Source of the DNA: Prevotella sp. UBA2756
GTDB lineage: Bacteria; Bacteroidota; Bacteroidia; Bacteroidales; Bacteroidaceae
Direction of reading: 5' to 3'
NCBI GenBank assembly: GCA_002353205.1
Contig: DEJE01000018.1
Span: 17,077-54,311 of the forward strand
Length of the DNA stretch: 37,235 bases
Shown: one piece after another, positions 31,788 to 37,235 of the stretch
Layout of the letters: each line of letters opens with the position of its first letter
Numbering within the stretch: position 1 is the first letter of the stretch
Notes under the pieces: model-generated
What the model saw: the letters and a program-made list of their open reading frames with translations, nothing else
Told to the model about the DNA's origin: nothing
Database searches by the model: none
Translations under genes and position numbers: made by a program

Positions 31788-33932
31788 ATGAAAAGACTCC
31801 TCATAGCACTCGCAGCATGCGCCGTTGCCGCAGGCCTGCACGCTCAGATCGACCGCCACGCCGTGGTTCGCCGCAACAATCCCGTCGTCGAGCGCCTCGA
31901 CCGACTGTCGTCGCTCACCGTAGGCAACGGCGGATTCGCCTTTACCGTCGATGCCACCGGCCTGCAGACCTTCCCCGAATACTACGAGAGCGGCGTCCCC
32001 CTGGGCACGATGAGCGACTGGGGCTGGCACTCGTTTCCCAATACGGAGAACTACCGCGCCGAAGAAGCACTCAAGGCCTACGACTTCGGACATCACAGCG
32101 GCGTGCATGGCACCTACAGCGTGGAGAACCGGGGCGACGAACGGTCGCGGGCAGCGGCCAACTACCTGCGCGCCAATCCGCACCGGCTGCATCTGGGCTG
32201 CATCGGCTTCGACATTCCCCTGGCCGACACGGCCCGCGTGGAGCCGAAGGGTCAGTCCATCGAGCTGTGGGAAGGGCACATGCTGAGCACCTTCGGCTAC
32301 GGAGGGAAAGGCTATGTCACGTTCACATGGGTGCATCCCGAGCGCGACATCGTCTACGCCGGCTACATGACCGACAGCGAAAAGCCGCTCGCCGTGCGAT
32401 TCCGATTCCCTTATCCTACGGGGAAACACACCGACTCGGGCTGCGACTGGGCGCCCCATGCCAACAACCGAACCGACATCGTCAGGCAGGACAGCTCGTC
32501 GGTCGTCCTGCGGCGCACGCTCGATGCCACCACCTACTACGTCAGCATCCGCTGGGAAGCTCCGGCCACCTTCACCTGCACGGCCGACAACGACTACCGA
32601 CTGACGCCGCGCGAGCAGGGTCTGACCTTCTCGTGCGAATATTCCGAGCAGATGCCACAGACGGAAGCGCCCGTCAGCACCGTAGCGATAGAAGAGACGA
32701 AGAGCCACTGGCGCCGATACTGGGAGCAGGGAGCCATCATCGACTTCTCCCGCTGCACCGACCCGCGGGCCAAGGAGCTTGAGCGGCGCGCCGTGCTGAG
32801 CCAATACCTGCTGGCCGTGAACTGTGCCGGCGACACACCGCCGCAGGAAACAGGCCTCACCTACAACTCATGGTTCGGCAAGTACCATCTGGAAATGATC
32901 TGGTGGCATCAGGCTCAGTTCGCCCTTTGGGGCCACCCCGAACTGCTGGAACGCTCGCTCGACTGGTATTTCCAGGCTGCACCGAAAGCCCGCGAGATAG
33001 CGCGCCGACAAGGGTTCGACGGCCTGCGCTGGATGAAGATGACCGATCCGAGCGCCGAGGAGGCACCGTCGAAGGTGGGCAGCTTCCTCATCTGGCAGCA
33101 GCCACACCTTATTTATTTGGCAGAACTGCTGCGGCGCGCCGACAAGAACGGCAACGGCCGACGACTGCTCGACAAGTTCGGCCCGCTGGTCAACGAGACG
33201 GCGGCCTTCATGTTCGACTTCGCCGACTACGACGCTGCGCGCGACCGCTACATTCTGAAAGGCATCATTCCCGCACAGGAGACGCTTCGCGCCGCCGAAA
33301 CGGTGAACCCGCCCTTCGAACTCTCCTACTGGCACTGGGGCATGCAGACCGCCCTGCAGTGGCAACAGCTCAGGAACGAGCCGCTGAACACCACGTGGCA
33401 GCGACTCGTCGGCAAGCTGTCGCCGCTGGCTCACACCCGTAGCAAGGCGTCCCGGCAGCCAACAGCCGACGCTCTCTACCTCGCTGCCGAGAGCGCAACC
33501 GACACCTACACCGACATTCGCTTCACAAGCGACCACCCGGCACTGCTCGGAGCCTACGGCATACTGCCGGCCACACCGCAGGTCGACACCACCGTTATGC
33601 GCAACACGCTCCGCTGGATATGGGACAACTGGAACTGGGACAAGACGTGGGGATGGGATTACCCGATGGTGGCCATGACGGCAGCGCGCCTTAACGAACC
33701 GCAGAAAGCCGTCGACGCACTGCTTATGGACAAGCGCACCAACACATACCTCGTCAGCGGGCACAACTACCAGGACCAGCGGCTGCGACTCTACCTCCCC
33801 GGCAACGGCGGACTGCTCACTGCCCTGGCCATGATGTGCGCCGGATGGGACGGCTGCGAACGCCGAAACCCCGGCTTCCCCGCCGACGGCAAGTGGGACG
33901 TGCGCTGGGAAGGCCTGCTCCCCATGCCCTGA
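31788..33932 (+). CDS. putative secreted six-hairpin glycosidase-like protein
   Basis: The start at 31788 gives a signal peptide (MKRLLIALAACAVAAGLHA, then QID) and a 714-residue product. The frame continues upstream, but the promoter lies there. The N-terminal beta-sandwich begins SLTVGNGGFAFTVDATGL. The C-terminal half (about 380-700) looks like an (alpha/alpha)6 toroid: NSWFGKYHLEMIWWHQAQFA, IIPAQETLRAAETVNPPFEL and WDWDYPMV-like WGWDYPMVAMTAARL near the end. This resembles GH65/GH95-like clans and Bacteroides proteins annotated only as hypothetical. Glu in PAQETL and in PPFELSY are possible acid catalysts. Substrate unknown. A lactaldehyde dehydrogenase gene follows with its own promoter, which would suit fucose or rhamnose use, but this is a weak inference. 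Confidence 0.75.
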   Translation: MKRLLIALAACAVAAGLHAQIDRHAVVRRNNPVVERLDRLSSLTVGNGGFAFTVDATGLQTFPEYYESGVPLGTMSDWGWHSFPNTENYRAEEALKAYDFGHHSGVHGTYSVENRGDERSRAAANYLRANPHRLHLGCIGFDIPLADTARVEPKGQSIELWEGHMLSTFGYGGKGYVTFTWVHPERDIVYAGYMTDSEKPLAVRFRFPYPTGKHTDSGCDWAPHANNRTDIVRQDSSSVVLRRTLDATTYYVSIRWEAPATFTCTADNDYRLTPREQGLTFSCEYSEQMPQTEAPVSTVAIEETKSHWRRYWEQGAIIDFSRCTDPRAKELERRAVLSQYLLAVNCAGDTPPQETGLTYNSWFGKYHLEMIWWHQAQFALWGHPELLERSLDWYFQAAPKAREIARRQGFDGLRWMKMTDPSAEEAPSKVGSFLIWQQPHLIYLAELLRRADKNGNGRRLLDKFGPLVNETAAFMFDFADYDAARDRYILKGIIPAQETLRAAETVNPPFELSYWHWGMQTALQWQQLRNEPLNTTWQRLVGKLSPLAHTRSKASRQPTADALYLAAESATDTYTDIRFTSDHPALLGAYGILPATPQVDTTVMRNTLRWIWDNWNWDKTWGWDYPMVAMTAARLNEPQKAVDALLMDKRTNTYLVSGHNYQDQRLRLYLPGNGGLLTALAMMCAGWDGCERRNPGFPADGKWDVRWEGLLPMP

Positions 33933-33978
33933 CAGAAACCTTGACTTTTGATAAATTGTTATAAAAAAATGAGAAATA

Positions 33979-34010
33979 TTTGTCGCTTACAAATATAATC
34001 TCTATCTTTG
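33979..34010 (+). promoter_or_regulatory. promoter of aldA
   Basis: TTTG (33979-33982) and TATCTTTG (34003-34010) are 20 bases apart, the best match to the Bacteroidetes consensus in the window. The start codon follows 60 bases on. Confidence 0.75.
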
Positions 34011-34070
34011 TGACAGTTTTTCTAAAGCTACTCATTTTCATTAACCTATTAAAACTTAATAATAACGCAC

Positions 34071-35510
34071 ATGAAAGATCTGAAAATGTATATCAACGGC
34101 AAGTTCGTTGAAGCTCGTTCAGGAGAATGGATCGAAGTGCTGAACCCCAGCACCGAGGAAGTGACCAGCCGACAGCCGGCAGGAACGGTCGATGACGTCA
34201 ACGAGGCCGTCGAAGCCGCCTACGTGGCTCAGAAGAAATGGGCCAAGGTGCCCGCTGCCGAGCGCGCCGTCTACCTCCATAAGATTGCCGACGGCATTCG
34301 CGCCAACTTCGACAAGTTCCAGGAAATCCTTGTCCGCGAGCAGGGAAAGACGCAGGCCTTGGCAGCTACCGAGGTGGGCGTCACCGCTACATATTTCGAC
34401 TATATGGCAGAGTTCGCACGCCGCATCGAGGGCGAAGTGATCCAGAGCGACGCTCCCAACGAGACCATGATCCTCGTGAAGCGACCCATCGGCGTCGCTG
34501 CAGGCATCCTGCCGTGGAACTTCCCATTCTTCCTCATCGCACGAAAGGCCGCAGCAGCACTCATCACCGGCAACGCCATCGTCATCAAACCGGCGCAGAT
34601 CACACCCGAGAACTGCTGCGAGATCTGCCAAATCGTGCACGACAGCGGACTCCCCGCAGGTCTGTTCAACGTCGTCACCGGTAAAGGCTCCGTCGTAGGC
34701 AACGCACTGGCCAGCCATCCGAAGGTCGGCATCGTCAGTCTGACAGGTTCGGTGGGCGCCGGCGTGAAGATCATGGAGGCTGCTGCACCCAACATCACCA
34801 AAGTGTCGCTCGAACTCGGAGGAAAGGCTCCCGCCATCGTCTTCCCCGATGCTGACCTTGAGCTCGCTGCTCAGGCCATCCTCGAGAGCCGCATCGGCAA
34901 CACGGGCCAGATCTGCAACAACGCCGAGCGCGTCTATGTGCACAAGGACGTGAAGAAGGAGTTCACCGACATCATCGTGAAGAAGTTCAAGGCCGTGCGC
35001 TTTGGCAACCCCGCCATCGACAAGGATGTCGACATGGGTCCCCTCGTGGAGAAAGCAGCCCTCGAGAGCGTCGCCGCCAAGGTGAAGCACGCCGTGGAGC
35101 AGGGCGCCAAGGTGCTCTGTGGCGGTGAGCCCGCAGGCGGAAAGGGATACTTCTATCCCGCCACCGTGCTCGACAACTGCACGCAAGACATGGACATCAT
35201 TCACGAGGAAACCTTCGGTCCGGTGCTCCCACTCGTTGAGTTCGACAACATCGACCAGGTCATCGAGTGGGCCAACGACTGCGAGTACGGACTGGCTTCG
35301 AGCGTCTTCACGAAGGATATCGACACCGCAACGCGCATCTGCCGCGAGATAGAATTCGGCGAGACCTACATCAACCGCATGCACTTCGAGGCCATCCAGG
35401 GCTTCCACGCCGGCGTGAAGAAGAGCGGCATCGGCGGCGCCGACGGCAAGCACGGCATGGAGGAATACCTTGTGACGAAGGTTGTTTATCTTGATACACA
35501 CTATGATTAA
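34071..35510 (+). CDS. aldA: NAD-dependent aldehyde dehydrogenase, lactaldehyde dehydrogenase type
   Basis: The 479-residue protein has the same length as E. coli AldA and similar motifs. It would oxidise L-lactaldehyde (from fucose or rhamnose breakdown) or glycolaldehyde to the acid with NAD. Conserved parts are the NAD-site ILPWNFPFFLIARKAAAAL and VIKPAQITPENC, the general base Glu248 in VSLELGGKAP, and the catalytic Cys282 in GQICNNAERVYV. It is cytoplasmic and complete. A consensus promoter and a downstream hairpin (35639-35674) suggest a single-gene transcript. Substrate choice is inferred from similarity to AldA. Confidence 0.92.
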   Translation: MKDLKMYINGKFVEARSGEWIEVLNPSTEEVTSRQPAGTVDDVNEAVEAAYVAQKKWAKVPAAERAVYLHKIADGIRANFDKFQEILVREQGKTQALAATEVGVTATYFDYMAEFARRIEGEVIQSDAPNETMILVKRPIGVAAGILPWNFPFFLIARKAAAALITGNAIVIKPAQITPENCCEICQIVHDSGLPAGLFNVVTGKGSVVGNALASHPKVGIVSLTGSVGAGVKIMEAAAPNITKVSLELGGKAPAIVFPDADLELAAQAILESRIGNTGQICNNAERVYVHKDVKKEFTDIIVKKFKAVRFGNPAIDKDVDMGPLVEKAALESVAAKVKHAVEQGAKVLCGGEPAGGKGYFYPATVLDNCTQDMDIIHEETFGPVLPLVEFDNIDQVIEWANDCEYGLASSVFTKDIDTATRICREIEFGETYINRMHFEAIQGFHAGVKKSGIGGADGKHGMEEYLVTKVVYLDTHYD

Positions 35511-35638
35511 TATTCGCGTGATTCTCTGAGAGTGAGGCTGTGGAGATGAATTGTCTCCCAACCTCGCAAAACCGAATTTTTTTAAGAAAATTGAGTTAAT
35601 AATTCATTGGTTTAGTTTTTTAGAGTTAGTAAAAAGGT

Positions 35639-35674
35639 AAGGGGATTCCACGTGATGTGGCGTCCCCTTTTTCT
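35639..35674 (+). terminator. rho-independent terminator downstream of aldA
   Basis: AAGGGGA (35639-35645) pairs with TCCCCTT (35663-35669), with an inner CCAC/GTGG stem, and is followed by TTTTTC. It is about 130 bases beyond the aldA stop. Confidence 0.78.
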
Positions 35675-35716
35675 TCTTCAGCAACCAACAAGACAACAGC
35701 CATCAGCAGCCAACAC

Positions 35717-35980
35717 GCATCGCCCCGACACCGCTCTTCCTCCGCCCAAGCACCGCTTTTCCTCTGCCCAAGTACCGCTTTTCCTCCGCCCGAAGCCTGC
35801 TGTGGCATTGCAAAATCAATTAAATTGCCTACCAAAACAAATGATATTGCACTGCAAAATCAATTAAATTGCAGCGCAATATCAATTAGATTGCAGAACA
35901 AAACAGAATGAATGGCAGGGAAAAACGAACGGCATGGCATTTCAAACGCATTCTTCCGGCAAAATAAAACGCCTCGTTTT
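35717..35980 (+). repeat. degenerate 22-base-period array 2
   Basis: Twelve units of exactly 22 bases begin at 35717, 35739, 35761, 35783 and onward to 35959. Units 2-4 are CCTCYGCCC-type sequences with ACCGCTTTT. From 35805 the units become GCAAAATCAATTAAATT-like, the same type as the centre of array 1. The last units drift but keep GC at the phase position. No gene is seen here. Confidence 0.8.
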
Positions 35981-36095
35981 CCCTCTGAGAAGAGCAGAAA
36001 AAAAGGAGAGTGGATAGTTTCTTGCTGCCCAAAAAACTGTCCACTCTCCACTTTCAATTATCAACTGACAGCTGTCAGCTGTCATCTATCAGCTG

Positions 36096-36345
36096 TCATC
36101 TGACAATAACTTTCCTCACCGACCCGTCCTTCATCCTGACGATGTTAGGCTTGCTACCTTTTGCTTTGGCTCTTTCTTACGCTCCTTCATATACTCCCGA
36201 TACTCCTTGACAGGCATAAGCATAGCTTTCTGGTAAGAGAACATCAGGTCGATGCCTTCGTTCCATCATGACCTCGGCATTGTTGCTGTAGTACGCATGA
36301 ACATAGCGGTTGATGTTCTGCTTCTGATATTGGTAAAATGCAGTA
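36096..36345 (-). pseudogene. remnant of an unidentified protein gene
   Basis: The minus strand encodes coherent protein-like sequence broken by at least two frameshifts: FYQYQKQNINRYVHAYYSNN, then GIDLMFSYQKAMLMPVKEYR and EYMKERKKEPKQKV, then KPNIVRMKDGSVRKVIVR and a stop at 36096-36098. I do not recognise the parent family. The short CAGCTGTCA repeats at about 36068-36105 overlap its end. Confidence 0.45.
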
Positions 36346-36349
36346 CATT

Positions 36350-36465
36350 TTCTCTCGGTTTTATCAGAAATACAAAGAAATTTCCTCTCGGTTTTGTCGT
36401 TCTTATTTTAGTTTTCCTCTCGGTTTTGTCAAATAAGCAACAATTTTTCGTCTTAGTTTTATCAG
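36350..36465 (+). repeat. CTCTCGGTTTTGTC repeats, four copies at 32-33 bases
   Basis: CTCTCGGTTTTATC (36352), CTCTCGGTTTTGTC (36385 and 36417) and a diverged GTCTTAGTTTTATC (36450) follow each other at 33, 32 and 33 bases, with A/T-rich unlike spacers. They lie directly upstream of the DUF4143 remnant. Confidence 0.75.
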
Positions 36466-36481
36466 AAAAGACAATAATTTC

Positions 36482-36907
36482 TTGTGTATCTCAAAGGAAA
36501 TGTTTAATCTGGTTAACAAAGGTGGACTGGCAGAGATGGTGCTTGGATGGGAACTGGTGAAATACAATAATCCGCGTTCACAACACGACCTATACTATTG
36601 GGAAAACACAGCAGAAGGGACACGTTCAGAAGTGGATTACATCATCACCCGTGACATGAAAGTGTTGCCAATTGAGTGCAAGGCCGGCACAAGTGGAAAA
36701 ATGAAGAGCCTTCGTGTATTTATGGGACAGAAACATTTGACAGATGCCATACGCTGCTCTTTGGAGAACTTCTCTTTGCTGGAAAATCAGGACAAAAAGG
36801 ATGAGAATGCTCTGAGACGCATTTCAATAAATCCATTATACGCTATATCGACCCTGTATAATTCGATAAATCATTCCATTAGTATAACCTTACGTTACGA
36901 TCAATAA
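36482..36907 (+). pseudogene. C-terminal remnant of an AAA/DUF4143 ATP-binding protein
   Basis: The open frame encodes 141 residues that match only the C-terminal DUF4143 part of the AAA_14/DUF4143 proteins common in Bacteroidales. It has LVNKGGLAEMVLGWELVKYN, LYYWENTAEGTRSEVDYII, the PD-(D/E)XK-like LPIECKAGTSGKMKSLRVFM, and NPLYAISTLY at the end. The N-terminal AAA domain (Walker A and B) is absent; repeats and unrelated sequence stand in its place. It is thus probably a truncated pseudogene. The region is AT-rich relative to aldA. Confidence 0.8.
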
Positions 36908-37116
36908 GGCAACCTCATAGCAGGAGTCATTCGGGGTGTCCATGTGTTCAAAAAAGTGGCGTTTAAATAAATCTTTGGAGTTATCTGAATACAGGCACCA
37001 GTGTCGTAAACACTGTATTGAACACCATTGACAGTGACGATGTCCAGCAGAGTCCTGGCTTTACCATTGGTGACAGAAAGGGTGACGAGTAATACAATGA
37101 AAGCAAGATTCTTCAT
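36901..37116 (-). CDS. short exported protein, possibly truncated
   Basis: The 71-residue frame has a convincing signal peptide (MKNLAFIVLLVTLSVTNGKA) followed by only about 50 residues (TVNGVQYSVYDTGACIQITP). The start resembles that of larger secreted surface proteins. The sudden loss of pattern after LNATFLNTW suggests a frameshifted or truncated gene. It converges on the DUF4143 remnant with a seven-base overlap. A TATCTTTTG-like sequence on the minus strand near 37157-37165 may be its promoter. Confidence 0.5.
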   Translation of the reverse strand: MKNLAFIVLLVTLSVTNGKARTLLDIVTVNGVQYSVYDTGACIQITPKIYLNATFLNTWTPRMTPAMRLPY

Positions 37117-37235
37117 GACTTACAGTTTAAAATTCTCAGTTATATGGATTTTTATGCAAAAGATAAGGAGATTTTATGATATCTTTATGCCCGAAATGTT
37201 AAAGTTCCCTAAATACCAAGAGCTTTTCATTGTCA

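Noticed and set aside
34119..35561. A 480-codon minus-strand frame opposite aldA
   Set aside because: The translation is Asp/His/Leu/Val-rich without domain features, while the plus-strand gene is a complete aldehyde dehydrogenase with promoter and terminator.

Overview
The window looks like chromosomal DNA of a Prevotella-type member of the Bacteroidales. Three things suggest this. Coding DNA is GC-rich. Predicted promoters follow the Bacteroidetes pattern, a TAnnTTTG element about 20 bases after a TTG/TTTG element, with little use of Shine-Dalgarno sites. The gene families are typical of the order: a two-gene KorAB, the SpoIIM/DUF4129/DUF4350/MoxR/DUF58 cluster, GH3, DUF3108, several FKBPs, and secreted proteins with Prevotella-like C-terminal tails. 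No tRNA, rRNA, CRISPR array or intact insertion sequence was seen.

Layout. 1-706: the end of an ECF sigma factor gene with an overlapping small membrane protein gene. 919-4207: 2-oxoglutarate:ferredoxin oxidoreductase (korA, korB), split by an AT-rich DUF559 nuclease gene that lies between G/C-rich inverted repeats. 4223-11311: an RDD membrane protein diverging from a six-gene cluster (SpoIIM-like, a multi-pass membrane protein, DUF4129, DUF4350, MoxR ATPase, DUF58), probably one envelope-associated ATPase system. 11476-13194: a secreted GH43 enzyme. 13381-17545 (minus): a 1308-residue secreted protein and a 74-residue very acidic partner. 18416-21022: three consecutive FKBP prolyl isomerases predicted for three different locations. 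21154-26101: an Lrp-type regulator, a GATase-dipeptidase fusion, a glutaminyl-cyclase/M28 lipoprotein, a LicD protein and a Kdo/InaA-type kinase, closed by a strong terminator. 26343-30821 (minus): GH3, an Ig-like lipoprotein and DUF3108. 31224-33932: a small secreted protein diverging from a putative six-hairpin glycosidase. 34071-35510: aldA-type lactaldehyde dehydrogenase. 35511-37235: a decayed accessory segment with gene remnants and repeats.

The most unusual material is between the genes. Two distant intergenic regions (18034-18318 and 35717-35980) carry degenerate arrays with a near-rigid 22-base period built on a GC-nnn-GC core. A 32-base two-hairpin element occurs nearly identically at 11369 and 19041, each time between short direct repeats, and a relative with compensatory stem changes lies near 30974. 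Runs of YACCTCG/YACCCCCG recur at four places, always in the same orientation. The DUF559 cassette inside korAB is the best single candidate for an unrecognised mobile unit.
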